A stretch of DNA of 64,000 nucleotides from Bradyrhizobium daqingense (GTDB taxonomy: Bacteria > Pseudomonadota > Alphaproteobacteria > Rhizobiales > Xanthobacteraceae): positions 1,240,001 to 1,304,000 of the forward strand of contig NZ_CP088014.1 in assembly GCF_021044685.1 (NCBI RefSeq), written 5' to 3'. A program made the position numbers and the translations under genes. Shown here piece by piece: positions 7,915 to 17,800 of the stretch (positions are counted from its first letter, which is position 1; the number at the start of each line of letters is the position of its first letter). A model generated the notes under the pieces. It saw only the letters and a program-made list of their open reading frames with translations. It was not told the origin of the DNA and ran no database searches.

Positions 7915-9528
7915 TCAATACAAGCCTTCGGCCCGCGCCAGCGCCGCCGCGATCGTCGAACGCGTCGGATGGCGGAAGCGCGCCGCGACATAACCGTCGG
8001 GCCTCAGCAGATAGGCGGCACCCGGCTCGGCGCCGTAGCGCTTTGCGACCAGGCCCGAGGGATCGGCAAGTTCGCCCTCGCCACCAATGCGGATGCCCTG
8101 GACGCCATCGGGCGCATCGATCGGCGCGCCATGACTGAACGACAGCAGGGTGAAGTCCGTTCCGCCCTTGCGGAACGCATCCGTCAGATAGATCTGCTCG
8201 CCGGCGCGCGTTGCCACGGGCGCGTCGAGCATCGAACAGCCGGGCGACGGTCCGCCGCGCCACGTCTCCGCATCGAGCGACGACAGCGGCGAGTCATAGC
8301 TGCACGGCACCGACAGCCGGCCGCCATTGACCATGCGCTTGCCGAACTCGGTCTCCTTGGCAAGCGACAGCACCGCCTTGCGCAGCCGCGCCTCCTGATG
8401 CGAGTTCGGCGCCATGAAGTCGGTCGAGCGAGTGGATTCGCGGATGTTCTCGTCGGCAGCTGCACTGCGCTCAATGTGATAGCTATCGAGCAGGCTCGCA
8501 GGCGAGGTGCCGCGCAGCACGCGGTCGAGCTTCCAGGACAGGTTTTCGGCGTCCTCGAGCCCGGAATTGGCCCCGCGCGCGCCGAAGGGCGAGACCTGAT
8601 GCGCGGAATCGCCTGCGAAGACGACGCGGCCATGGATGAAGCGATCCATCCGCCGGCACTGGAATTTGTAAAGCGAGATCCACTCGAACTCGAACTTGTC
8701 GTGGCCGAGCATGCGCGCGATCCGCGGCCGCACGTTCTCCGGCTTCTTCTCGACGACGGGGTCGGCATAGCGGTTGAGCTGGAGATCGATGCGCCAGACA
8801 TCGTCGGGCTGTCGGTGCAAAAGCGCCGAGCGACCCGCATGGAACGGCGGATCGAACCAGAACCAGCGCTCGGTCGGGAATTCCGCGGTCATCTTGACGT
8901 CGGCGATCAGGAACTGGTCCTCGAACACCTGCCCGGCAAATTCCGCGCCCACCATCTGCCGCAGCGAGGACCGCGCGCCGTCGCAGGCGATGACATATTG
9001 CGCGTGCAAGCGATAGGCGCCCTCGGGTGTTTCGATCGTCAGCGCAACGGCATCATTGCGCTGCTCCAGCGCCGTCACCTTGTTGCGCCAGCGCAGATCG
9101 ATCGCAGGCAGATCCTGGATGCGATCGACCAGATAGGCTTCGGCGTAATATTGCTGGAGGTTGATGAAGGCCGGTCGCTTGTGGCCGTCTTCCGGCAACA
9201 GGTTGAACTGGTAGAGCTGCTGTTCGCCGTGGAAGATGCGGCCGATGCTCCACACCACGCCTTTCTCGACCATGCGGTCGCCGACGCCGAGCCGGTCCCA
9301 ATATTCCAGCGACCGCTTCGAGAAGCAGATCGCGCGCGAGCCTTCGCCGATGCGGTCGGCATCGTCCAGAAGCACGACGCGCTGGCCGCGCTGGGCAAGG
9401 TCGATCGCCAGCGACAGCCCAACCGGGCCTGCGCCGACGACCACGACCGGATGCGCGGCCGGGTTCTGGCCCGGACGATCCTGATCGGGGTGGCGGCGAT
9501 AGCCGAACTGGGATTTGGCCTGGGCCAT
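7915..9528 (-). CDS. FAD-dependent aromatic monooxygenase (MhpA/MhaA-like)
   Basis: The 537-residue flavoprotein belongs to the group A hydroxylases. The FAD-binding Rossmann motif VVVGAGPVGLSLAIDLAQRG lies near residues 28-47, the DG motif is ACDGARSSLR, and the GD motif is FAGDSAHQVSPFGARGANSG. It would use NAD(P)H and O2 to hydroxylate a phenolic ring. It is the first gene of a five-gene minus-strand operon ending in hmgA and fahA, which makes a hydroxylation that yields homogentisate the most likely reaction, for instance of 3-hydroxyphenylacetate; MhpA-like activity on 3-hydroxyphenylpropionate is the alternative. The divergent marR gene and its operator lie immediately upstream. Confidence 0.9.
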   Translation of the reverse strand: MAQAKSQFGYRRHPDQDRPGQNPAAHPVVVVGAGPVGLSLAIDLAQRGQRVVLLDDADRIGEGSRAICFSKRSLEYWDRLGVGDRMVEKGVVWSIGRIFHGEQQLYQFNLLPEDGHKRPAFINLQQYYAEAYLVDRIQDLPAIDLRWRNKVTALEQRNDAVALTIETPEGAYRLHAQYVIACDGARSSLRQMVGAEFAGQVFEDQFLIADVKMTAEFPTERWFWFDPPFHAGRSALLHRQPDDVWRIDLQLNRYADPVVEKKPENVRPRIARMLGHDKFEFEWISLYKFQCRRMDRFIHGRVVFAGDSAHQVSPFGARGANSGLEDAENLSWKLDRVLRGTSPASLLDSYHIERSAAADENIRESTRSTDFMAPNSHQEARLRKAVLSLAKETEFGKRMVNGGRLSVPCSYDSPLSSLDAETWRGGPSPGCSMLDAPVATRAGEQIYLTDAFRKGGTDFTLLSFSHGAPIDAPDGVQGIRIGGEGELADPSGLVAKRYGAEPGAAYLLRPDGYVAARFRHPTRSTIAAALARAEGLY

Positions 9529-9570
9529 ATACGAACCTCGGCTCTGGTCAGGAACGGACCGATCTGCTAG

Positions 9571-9590
9571 ATAGTCTCACGTGCAACTAT
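9571..9590. promoter_or_regulatory. Imperfect 20-bp palindrome, candidate MarR operator
   Basis: The arms ATAGT and ACTAT flank a CACGTG core, and 16 of 20 positions are symmetrical. The site is in the 110-base gap between the divergent monooxygenase and marR genes, 42 bases upstream of the monooxygenase start. Size and symmetry fit a MarR-family dimer, so it is the likely control point for both directions, with an aromatic ligand as probable inducer. Confidence 0.6.
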
Positions 9591-9638
9591 TTTGGACCGG
9601 AGCCGGCCGGCCGTCAACTGGAATTCGGAGCGTAAGCC

Positions 9639-10181
9639 TTGGCAAGGACATCCAGCGACATCGCGCTGAAGACACGGAATGCTGACGAGGCTTCGCCACG
9701 GCCGAAGGCGCGGCTCGACCTTTTCAAATTTGTTCCATTCCGTCTCAACCGGCTGGCGGCGGAAGTCAGCGCCGCGCTGTCGGTCGAGTATCAGGAGCGC
9801 CACGGCCTCGACATTCCCGCATGGCGCGTGATTGCTACGCTCGGCTTCCGCAACGATGCCTGCAGCGCGCAATTCATCTCGCAATGCACCCGCACGCACA
9901 AATCGACCATCAGCCGCGCAGTGACCGCGCTGCTCAACGGGGAGCTGATCGAGCGGGTCGAGAACGAAACCGATCGCCGCGAATTCCGCCTGCAGCTGAC
10001 GAAGAAGGGTCGCGCGCTCTACGAGGAGCTGTTTCCGCAATTGCTGCGGCGGGAAGACGAGATTCTCGCCTGCCTTTCGGCGCAGGAGCGCAAGCAGCTC
10101 GCAGCTCTGCTCGGCAAGATCGAGCAGAGCCTCGACCTGATCCAGACCAGCGAAGAGGCCGACGCCAAGCAGGCGTATTAA
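9639..10181 (+). CDS. MarR-family transcriptional regulator of the aromatic operon
   Basis: The 180-residue protein has the MarR winged-helix core: HGLDIPAWRVIATLG, the recognition region HKSTISRAVTALLNGELIERV, and the wing ENETDRREFRLQLTKKGRALY. It has a longer N-terminal arm (about 30 residues) than classical MarR. The start is a TTG at 9639, with GGAG eight bases upstream; there is no ATG or GTG nearby in frame, so this unusual start is well supported. Divergent placement next to the monooxygenase operon suggests it represses that operon and itself until an aromatic compound binds. Confidence 0.88.
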   Translation: MARTSSDIALKTRNADEASPRPKARLDLFKFVPFRLNRLAAEVSAALSVEYQERHGLDIPAWRVIATLGFRNDACSAQFISQCTRTHKSTISRAVTALLNGELIERVENETDRREFRLQLTKKGRALYEELFPQLLRREDEILACLSAQERKQLAALLGKIEQSLDLIQTSEEADAKQAY

Positions 10182-10188
10182 CGCTTTG

Positions 10189-10226
10189 GTCATTCCGGGG
10201 CGCGCGTAGCGCGAACCCGGAATGAC
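10189..10226. repeat. Palindromic repeat between convergent genes
   Basis: GTCATTCCGGG at the left pairs with CCCGGAATGAC at the right, with GCGCG arms inside. It lies between the stop codons of marR and the convergent lactonase-like gene and may end transcription from both sides. It has the same end pattern as the elements at 5266 and 42926. Confidence 0.7.
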
Positions 10227-10235
10227 CCTATCGCA

Positions 10236-11042
10236 TCATTCCGCAAACGACCGCGACGGCGGCAAATGCAGCGCCCAGGCATCGACCTTGTCGCTGGCGC
10301 GCGGATAGATCTCCGTCACCATCGGATCATGCCCGGGAATGAATCTATCGGGGTGACCGGCGAGGCGCTCGATCGTCTCCCAGCCCTGCGCCATGTCGCC
10401 GACATTGTAGACGATCGGGAAGGGGCTCTTGCGCTGGAGATTGGCGTAGTAATGCGCGGCATCGGAGGCCAGCACGACCGGCCCCCGCGCAGTCTCCACC
10501 CTGACCACCTGCAAGCCGTCGGAATGGCCGCCGACGCGATGCACGGTCACGCCGGGGGCGACCTCGCCGTCGCCGGAATAGAAGGTGACGCGCTCGCCAT
10601 AGACATGGCGCACCATCAGCGTGACGTGCTCGACCGAGAACGGATGGCGGAGCAGGCCGTTGCACATGCAGCGCCCCGTCGCATAAGCCATTTCCCGCTC
10701 CTGAAGATGGAAGCGCGCCTGCGGGAAGCGGTCGAGATTGCCGGCATGGTCGTAATGCAGATGCGTCACGATGACGTCGCGGATCGCGGACGCGGCGACG
10801 CCGAAACGCTCCAGCGCATCGACCGGATTGAGCGTCAGCTTGCGGGCTCGCGCGCTCGCCTCCTCGGCGTTGAAGCCGGTATCGACCAGGATGTCGCGGC
10901 CGTGCCCTCGGATCAGCCAGACGAAATAATCGAGATCCTGCGCCGCGCTGTCATGCGGATCGGGCACGAGGAAGTTCATGTGGGGTGTGCGGGGCGACAT
11001 CGTCGCATAGCGCAGTGCGTAGATCTCGTAGGCGTTTCCCAT
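10236..11042 (-). CDS. MBL-fold hydrolase of the N-acyl homoserine lactonase type
   Basis: The 268-residue protein carries a complete dinuclear zinc signature: THLHYDHAGNL (HxHxDH), VGGHSDGLQ, LASDAAHYY and FIPGHDP. Its length and the HxHxDH~H~D spacing are those of AiiA/AttM-type lactonases, which open gamma-lactones such as acyl homoserine lactones. Substrate cannot be settled from sequence. The start ATG at 11042 gives MGNAYEIYALRYATM; the frame is open further upstream but without homology-like sequence. The contrast with the zinc-depleted MBL protein at 6701-7657 is notable. It stands alone, convergent with marR. Confidence 0.87.
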   Translation of the reverse strand: MGNAYEIYALRYATMSPRTPHMNFLVPDPHDSAAQDLDYFVWLIRGHGRDILVDTGFNAEEASARARKLTLNPVDALERFGVAASAIRDVIVTHLHYDHAGNLDRFPQARFHLQEREMAYATGRCMCNGLLRHPFSVEHVTLMVRHVYGERVTFYSGDGEVAPGVTVHRVGGHSDGLQVVRVETARGPVVLASDAAHYYANLQRKSPFPIVYNVGDMAQGWETIERLAGHPDRFIPGHDPMVTEIYPRASDKVDAWALHLPPSRSFAE

Positions 11043-11318
11043 GATTCTGCTCTTTGTTTCTTCTTTTGAATGGACCTTCGGGGATGAACCGTCGCACCAA
11101 GCCATTGTCCGCCGCAAAGATCAAACACTTGAGGTTGCGAAGACCGCGCTCCTGCAATGTGAGACCAATCACATCTTCCGCGCCCTGGCTGCCCCAACAT
11201 CCCGCCGACAGGATCGAGCCGGATCCATTGAGTGCGACCATGACAGCTTCTTCATTCCCTTCGCAACGTGCCCCTGCCTTGCGGTCGATCGTCGCAATAA
11301 AGTCGAATCTCCAAGCGG

Positions 11319-11347
11319 TTGACGCCCCCCATCCCCGGTTTGATAAT
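11319..11347 (+). promoter_or_regulatory. Sigma-70-type promoter for the pseudo-caspase gene
   Basis: TTGACG at 11319-11324 and GATAAT at 11342-11347 are separated by exactly 17 bases, 72 bases ahead of the start codon at 11419. The rest of the gap from 11043 holds no convincing gene. Confidence 0.6.
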
Positions 11348-11418
11348 GACTGGAGCGTAAGTTAAGGTCGCCGCGGCGCAAGCTGGAACGGCGCCTTTTT
11401 GGCTGGACCGCGCTGATT

Positions 11419-12942
11419 ATGAAAATTCGCTTCCTTTTTCTGCTGCTCTTGCTCATCTCGCTCGTCCCGACTGCCCCATCGCGTGCGGCCGGCGAGCGCT
11501 TTGCATTGGTCATCGGCAACGCCAAATATCCGGATGCGGACGCCCCGCTGAAGGAACCGATCAACGATGCGCGCGCCGTCGCCGACGAGCTCAAGCGCGA
11601 CGGCTTTTCGGTTGAGATCGGCGAAAATCTGACCGGCGACGCCATGCGCCGGGCCTTCGACAAGCTCTACAGCAAGATCAAGCCGGGCTCGGTGGCGCTG
11701 GTATTCTTCAGCGGTTTCGGCATCCAGTCGGCCCGTCAAAGCTACATGCTGCCGGTCGATGCGCAGATCTGGACCGAATCCGACGTGCGCCGCGACGGTT
11801 TCAGCCTGGAGACCGTGCTCGGCGAGCTCAACACCCGCGGTGCCGGCGTCAAGATCGCGTTGATCGATGCCTCCAGGCGCAACCCGTTCGAGCGCCGGTT
11901 CCGCAGCTTCTCGGCCGGCCTGACGCCGGTCATCGCGCCGAACGGCACGCTGGTGATGTATTCGGCGGCGCTTGCCTCGGTGGTCTCGGACGCTGGCGGA
12001 GATCGCAGCCTGTTCGTCCAGGAGCTCTTGAAGGAAATCCGCGTCCCCGACCTGATGGCCGAGGAGACGCTGAACCGTACCAAGATGGGCGTGACCCGTG
12101 CCTCGCGCGGCGAGCAGGTGCCGTGGATATCCTCCTCATTGGCCGAAGATTTCTCGTTCATTCCGGGGGTCGGCGGATCGCGCCCGTCAAATCCGCCGCC
12201 GCCCGCGCCGCCGGCCGTTGTCGCCAACAATCCGTCGCCGGCTCCCCCCGCGCCGCCGACACCGCCTCCGCCGCCGAAGCCGGCCGACACGGTTGCGGCG
12301 CCTGCACCTCCGCCGGCGCCCGTGCCAGCCCCTTCGCCGAAGCCGCAGGTCGAGGCTGCCCTGCCGCCTCCGCCGCCGCCCGTGAAGCCGGTTGATCCCG
12401 CTCCGGCGCCGAGCGCGGACAGCGGGCCGAGCGCGGCCGTGCTGGCCGACGACCCCACGATCAAGGGCCTGACGGCCAAGATCGCCGCCAATCCTGACGA
12501 CGTGAACGCGCTATACCGGCGTGGACAGGTCTATGCCAGCAAGGGCGCCTACAACCTCGCGATCAAGGATTTCGACGATACGCTCCGGATCAACTCGAAG
12601 GACGTCGAGGCGCTGAACAACCGGTGCTGGACCCGCACCGTGGTCGGCGATCTCCAGGCTGCGCTGAAAGATTGCAACGAGGCGCTGCGGCTGCGGCCGA
12701 ACTTCGTCGACGCGCTGGACAGCCGGGGGCTGGTCAATCTGAAATCGGGCGCGGTCAAGAACGCCATCGCTGATTTCGACGCGGCCCTGAAGATCAATCC
12801 GCGCCTGACCTCCTCGCTCTACGGACGCGGCCTCGCCAAGCAGCGCAACGGTTCCGCCCAGGAAGGGGCGCTGGACATTGCCAATGCCAAGGCGATGGAC
12901 CCGAACATCGTTCAGGAATTCGCAAGTTACGGAGTCCGTTGA
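11419..12942 (+). CDS. Exported caspase-fold (peptidase C14) pseudoenzyme with proline-rich linker and TPR repeats
   Basis: The 507-residue protein has a signal peptide (residues 1-23), a caspase-like p20 domain (about 25-245), a proline-rich linker (about 255-345) and about four TPR repeats (350-490; NALYRRGQVYASKGAYNLAI and following). Active rhizobial caspase-like proteins have YAGHG and DACRDNP around the catalytic His and Cys. Here these read FSGFG (Phe at residue 100) and DASRRNP (Ser at residue 152), so both catalytic residues are missing. A binding or scaffold role in the periplasm is likelier than proteolysis. An OmpA-like gene follows 146 bases downstream on the same strand. Confidence 0.88.
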   Translation: MKIRFLFLLLLLISLVPTAPSRAAGERFALVIGNAKYPDADAPLKEPINDARAVADELKRDGFSVEIGENLTGDAMRRAFDKLYSKIKPGSVALVFFSGFGIQSARQSYMLPVDAQIWTESDVRRDGFSLETVLGELNTRGAGVKIALIDASRRNPFERRFRSFSAGLTPVIAPNGTLVMYSAALASVVSDAGGDRSLFVQELLKEIRVPDLMAEETLNRTKMGVTRASRGEQVPWISSSLAEDFSFIPGVGGSRPSNPPPPAPPAVVANNPSPAPPAPPTPPPPPKPADTVAAPAPPPAPVPAPSPKPQVEAALPPPPPPVKPVDPAPAPSADSGPSAAVLADDPTIKGLTAKIAANPDDVNALYRRGQVYASKGAYNLAIKDFDDTLRINSKDVEALNNRCWTRTVVGDLQAALKDCNEALRLRPNFVDALDSRGLVNLKSGAVKNAIADFDAALKINPRLTSSLYGRGLAKQRNGSAQEGALDIANAKAMDPNIVQEFASYGVR

Positions 12943-13088
12943 TATTTTGCGGGCTGAGGCAATTGGAGCTTTCGAACCTTAAGCTGCCCACGGAAGACTA
13001 ATGGGCGGATGCTACAGGCGGCGCGGTTCGAGAGCCGCTTGCAGGAATTTGGAAACACGCGATCTGGCTACGCAGGAGGGGACTGGCT

Positions 13089-13760
13089 ATGAGATTGGCT
13101 GCAAGGGGACTGACCGCGATCCTGTCCATCATCACCATCGGCGCCGCTCTGTCGCTGCCGGCCTCGCCCGCCTTCGCGGGCGACGAAAGCAATAGCAAGA
13201 ACGTCACCGAGGATGAGATCCTTCGCGCGCTCGCCCCGCCGGCGAAGAAGCCTCTGACTCGCGGCCTTTCGATCGCGCCGCCGGCCGATCCCGCGCCGAG
13301 CGCGACCGAGACCAAGCTGATCCAGTCCGTCCGTGGCCGCTCGACGCGCTCGCTGTCGTCGACCGAGCGCGAGGAGATCGCCTTGGCCGCCAAGGACAAG
13401 CCGAACATCGATCTCGAGATCACGTTCGACTACAACTCCGCCAATATCAGCGCGAAGTCGATGCCCTCCGTGCAGGCGCTCGGCCGCGCGTTGACCAGCC
13501 CCGACCTGAAGGGTTCGACCTTCGTGGTCGCGGGTCACACCGACGCCGCCGGCGGCGAAGCCTACAACCAAGACCTGTCGGAGCGTCGCGCGGATTCGAT
13601 CAAGCGCTACCTCGTCGAGAAGTACAGCATCTCGGCCACCGATCTCGTCACCGTCGGCTATGGCAAGAGCAAGCTGAAGAACCCCAGCCAGCCGCTGGCG
13701 GAGGTCAATCGCCGCGTGCAGGTCGTCAACATGGAAAACAAGACCACCGCATCGAAGTGA
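13089..13760 (+). CDS. OmpA-family peptidoglycan-binding protein
   Basis: The 223-residue product has a signal peptide (to about AFAGD, residue 35), a short linker, and a C-terminal OmpA/MotB domain (about 105-220) with the NIDLEITFDYNSANIS start, FVVAGHTDAAGGEAYNQDLS and SERRADSIKRYLVEK signatures that bind diaminopimelate in peptidoglycan. No beta-barrel is present, so this is a soluble periplasmic or lipid-free wall-binding protein. AGGAGGGG precedes ATG 13089. Placement behind the caspase-TPR gene suggests that the two exported proteins work together. Confidence 0.88.
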   Translation: MRLAARGLTAILSIITIGAALSLPASPAFAGDESNSKNVTEDEILRALAPPAKKPLTRGLSIAPPADPAPSATETKLIQSVRGRSTRSLSSTEREEIALAAKDKPNIDLEITFDYNSANISAKSMPSVQALGRALTSPDLKGSTFVVAGHTDAAGGEAYNQDLSERRADSIKRYLVEKYSISATDLVTVGYGKSKLKNPSQPLAEVNRRVQVVNMENKTTASK

Positions 13761-13918
13761 GCACGACGCGATCCTTTGCAGTGACGAGTCGTGATGTGGT
13801 GTAAAATCTCGCTTCAAACGCGCGTCCCGCAGCCGTGCGGGGCGCCGCTTTATTTCAGGGAAACGCTCTCGATGGGCCTCGCGCGGATGGCCGTGAGCCA
13901 GGCCAGGATGATCCGGCG

Positions 13919-14848
13919 ATGAAACTCACCGAATATCTCAAGCCTGCCGGAACCGTGGTGTTCGTCGTTGCGGTCGGCATCGGCTATTATCTGTTCGAGC
14001 ATCGGCGTCGCCCCGAACCGAAGGAGACGCCGGGCGAGGCGCTCGTCATCGTGACGAAGTCGACCAATGCCTGCTTCTCCGACCTCGTGCGCGTGACCGG
14101 ATTCTTCGTGCCGCGTCGCGAGGCGGTCGTGGTTGCCGACCAGGAAGGATCCAGAGTTACGGATCTCCTCGTCACCGAGGGCACGGTCGTGACCGACAAC
14201 CAGGAGCTGGCGCGTCTGACCCCGCCGCCGCAGATTCCGGGCCAGCCGCAGCGACCCGGCCCGCAAGGCCCGATTTCGTTGAAGGCGCCCGCGCCGGGCC
14301 TCATCACGGAGGTCCGCACCATCGTCGGAGCTCCGGCTTCGCCTCAGGCCGGCCCGATGTTTCGCATCGCCGTCAACAACGAGATCGAGCTCGATGCCCA
14401 GGTCCCGGCGGTGCACATGACCAAGCTCAATCCCGGCGCGACCGTACGCATCAGCCGCGACGATGCACCCGATTTGATCGGACGGGTCCGGCTGGTTGCT
14501 CCCGAAATCGATCGCACGACCCAGCTCGGGCGCGTTCGCATCAGCGTCACCAACAATCCCTCGCTGAAGGTCGGCGTATTTGCCCGGGCCTCGATCGACG
14601 CCAAGCGCAGCTGCGGCGTCTCGATTCCCAAGACCGCGATCGACCATCTCACCGTGCAGGTCGTCAAGGGCAACGTCGTCGAGACGCGCAAGGTGCGGGT
14701 CGGGCTGTCGTCCGACACGGCCACGGAAATCCTGGAAGGGCTCGAGGTCGGCGAAATCGTCGTCGCCGACGCGGGCTCTTCGCTCCATGACGGCGACCAT
14801 ATCAAAACCATGTTCGCCGATGAACTCGATCGCACGCGGGTACGCTGA
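13919..14848 (+). CDS. RND efflux periplasmic adaptor (HlyD/AcrA family)
   Basis: The 309-residue membrane fusion protein has an N-terminal membrane anchor (about residues 9-24), a barrel-sandwich lipoyl region (VVVADQEGSRVTDLLVTEG and ISLKAPAPGLITEVR), and a beta-barrel/membrane-proximal part. It is shorter than E. coli AcrA because it lacks a long alpha-hairpin. Its TGA overlaps the ATG of the permease by one base (TGATG), so the two are translationally coupled. ATG 13919 is the start that begins with the hydrophobic anchor. No outer-membrane factor gene is nearby. Confidence 0.87.
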   Translation: MKLTEYLKPAGTVVFVVAVGIGYYLFEHRRRPEPKETPGEALVIVTKSTNACFSDLVRVTGFFVPRREAVVVADQEGSRVTDLLVTEGTVVTDNQELARLTPPPQIPGQPQRPGPQGPISLKAPAPGLITEVRTIVGAPASPQAGPMFRIAVNNEIELDAQVPAVHMTKLNPGATVRISRDDAPDLIGRVRLVAPEIDRTTQLGRVRISVTNNPSLKVGVFARASIDAKRSCGVSIPKTAIDHLTVQVVKGNVVETRKVRVGLSSDTATEILEGLEVGEIVVADAGSSLHDGDHIKTMFADELDRTRVR

Positions 14849-17800
14849 TGGCTCTCAATATCTCGGCATGGTCGATTCGCAATCCGCTGCCGTCGGTCGT
14901 CTTCTCGATCATCCTCCTGATTCTCGGCTGGGTCTCCTTCACCAAGCTCGCGGTGACGCGGCTGCCGTCGGCCGACATTCCCGTCATCTCGGTCGTGGTC
15001 TCGCAATTCGGTGCGGCGCCTGCCGAACTTGAATCGCAGGTCACCAAGACGGTCGAAGACGCCGTCTCCGGCGTCGAGGGCGTGCGCCACATCACCTCCT
15101 CGATCACCGACGGCGTGTCGGTCACCACGATCCAGTTCGCGCTCGAGACCAACACCGACCGCGCGCTCAACGACGTCAAGGACGCGGTAACGCGCGTGCG
15201 CTCCAATTTGCCGCAGAACGTCACCGAGCCGCTGATCCAGCGCGTCGACGTGATCGGCCTGCCGATCGTCACCTACGCCGCGATCTCGCCCGGCAAGACG
15301 CCGGAGCAGCTCTCTTATTTCGTCGACGACGTGGTCAAGCGCGCGCTGCAAGGCGTCCGCGGCGTCGCACAGGTCGAGCGTATCGGCGGTGTCGAGCGCG
15401 AGATCCTGGTCTCGCTCGACCCGGACCGGTTGCAGGCAATGGGCCTGACCGCGGTCAATGTCAGCCAGAGCCTGCGCGGCACCAATGTCGACGTCGCCGG
15501 TGGCCGGGCCGAGATCGGCAAGAACGACCAGGCGATCCGCACGCTCGCGGGTGCCAAGACGCTCGGCGACCTCGCCGGCACGATGATCCCGCTGTTCGGC
15601 GGCGGCGAGGTCCGGCTTGACGACCTCGGCACCGTCACCGACACCATCGCCGACCGCCGCACCTTCGCCCGCTTCAACGGCGAGCCCATCGTCGCGCTCG
15701 GCATCAAGCGCTCCAAGGGCGCCAGCGACGTGAAGGTGGCTGAGGCCGTGCAGAAGCGCATCGACGCGCTCAAGGCCGCCTATCCCGACGTCGACCTGAA
15801 GGTGATCGACACCTCGGTCGAATACACCAACGGCAATTACCACGCGGCGATCTCGACCCTGTTCGAGGGCGCCATCCTCGCCGTCGTCATCGTGCTATTG
15901 TTCCTGCGCGACCTGCGCGCCACGATCATCGCCGCGGTCTCGCTGCCGCTGTCGATCTTCCCGGCATTCTGGGCGATGGACCTGCTCGGCTTCTCGCTGA
16001 ACCTCGTCAGCTTCCTCGCCATCACGCTGTCGACCGGCATTCTGGTCGACGACGCCATCGTCGAGATCGAGAACATCGTACGGCACATGAACATGGGCAA
16101 ATCGCCCTATCGCGCCGCACTCGAAGCCGCTGATGAGATCGGCCTCGCCGTGATCGCGATTTCGCTGACCATCATCGCGATCTTCGCGCCCGCGAGCTTC
16201 ATGTCGGGCATCGCCGGGCAATTCTTCAAGCAGTTCGGCATCACCGTTTCGGTGCAGGTGTTCTTCTCGCTGCTCGCGGCGCGATTCGTCACGCCGGTGC
16301 TGGCGGCGTACTTCCTCAAACACGGCCAACACGAAGAGCCGCCACCAGGCCGCGTGCTGCGAGCCTACCACGGGATCGTGGCCTGGTCGGTGAAACACTA
16401 CTTCATCACGGTGCTGGTCGGCCTCGGCGTCTTCGCCGCCTCGATCTGGAGCATCACGCTGCTGCCGCAGGGCTTCCTACCGGCGCAGGACAGTGCCCGC
16501 TCGCTGCTCGCTCTCGAGCTGCCGCCGGGCACTCAGCTCGCCTACACCGAAAAGGTCACCGAGGACATCGTCGCGCGCCTGCGCAAGCGGCCCGAGGTGA
16601 AGAGCATCTTCGTCGACGGTGGGCGCGTGCCGCCGGGCACCCAGGAAGTCCGGCGCGCGTCTCTGATCATCAACTACACGCCCAAGGACGATCGCGACAT
16701 CACCCAGCGCGAGCTCGAATCCTCGATCAGCCAGGAATTGGAGAACGTTCCCGACATCCGCTTCTGGTTCCTCGACGAGAACGGCCTGCGCGCCATCTCG
16801 CTGGTCGTGACCGGCGTCGATGCCAACATCGTCAACAATTTCGCGAGCGAGCTCGCGACGCAGATGAAGCGGATTCCGACCATCTCGAACGTGATCTCGG
16901 AAACCACGCTGGAGCGGCCCGAGCTGCGCGTCGAACCGCGCGCCGATCTCGCCGCACGGCTCGGGGTCTCGACCGAAAGCCTGTCGCAGACCATCCGCGT
17001 CGCCACCATCGGCGACGTCGGCCCCGCGCTCGCCAAGTTCGACGTCGGCGATCGCCTGGTGCCGATCCGCGTGCAGCTCGAGGATGCCGCGCGCGGCAAT
17101 CTCAAGACGCTCGAGCAGCTCCGCGTGCCGCTGGGCGAGCGCGGCGAGAAGGGCGGCGTGCCGCTCTCGGTCATCGCCGACGTCAAGCTCGATCAGGGCC
17201 CGACCAGCATCAACCGCTACGATCGTGAACGGCAAGCGACCGTCGCCGCCGATCTCGTCGGCTCTGCCGCGCTCGGCGACGCCACCAAGAAAATCAACGA
17301 CCTGCCGGTGATGAAGAGCCGGCCGAAGGGCGTAAAGGTCTCACCCTCGGGCGACGCCGAAAGCCTCAACGAGCTGTCCGACGGCTTTGCGACCGCGATC
17401 ACCGCCGGCCTGATGATGGTCTATGCCGTGCTGGTGCTGCTGTTCGGCACCTTCCTGCAGCCGATCACCATCCTGTTCTCGCTGCCGCTCTCGATCGGCG
17501 GCGCGATCGCGGCCCTCCTCCTCACCGGCAAACAGCTCACGACGCCGGTGTGGATCGGCATCCTGATGCTGATGGGCATCGTCACCAAGAATGCGATCAT
17601 GCTGGTGGAGTTCGCCATCGAGGCCATCAAGGCCGGCAAGCCTCGCGAGGAGGCCATGATCGATGCCGGCATGAAACGCGCCCGCCCGATCGTGATGACC
17701 ACGATCGCGATGGCCGCGGGCATGATCCCGAGCGCGCTCGCAGTGGGCGCCGGCGGCGAGTTCCGCTCGCCGATGGCGCTCGCGGTGATCGGCGGCCTGA

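Noticed and set aside
7969..9570. A 533-codon open frame antisense to the FAD monooxygenase
   Set aside because: The minus-strand frame has the FAD motifs; this one does not resemble a protein family.
11054..11365. Small open frames upstream of the pseudo-caspase gene
   Set aside because: No ribosome-binding site or family resemblance, and they run into the promoter at 11319-11347.
13826..13841. Hairpin CCCGCA-GCCG-TGCGGG after the OmpA-like gene as a terminator
   Set aside because: The stem is only six pairs and is not followed directly by a T run.
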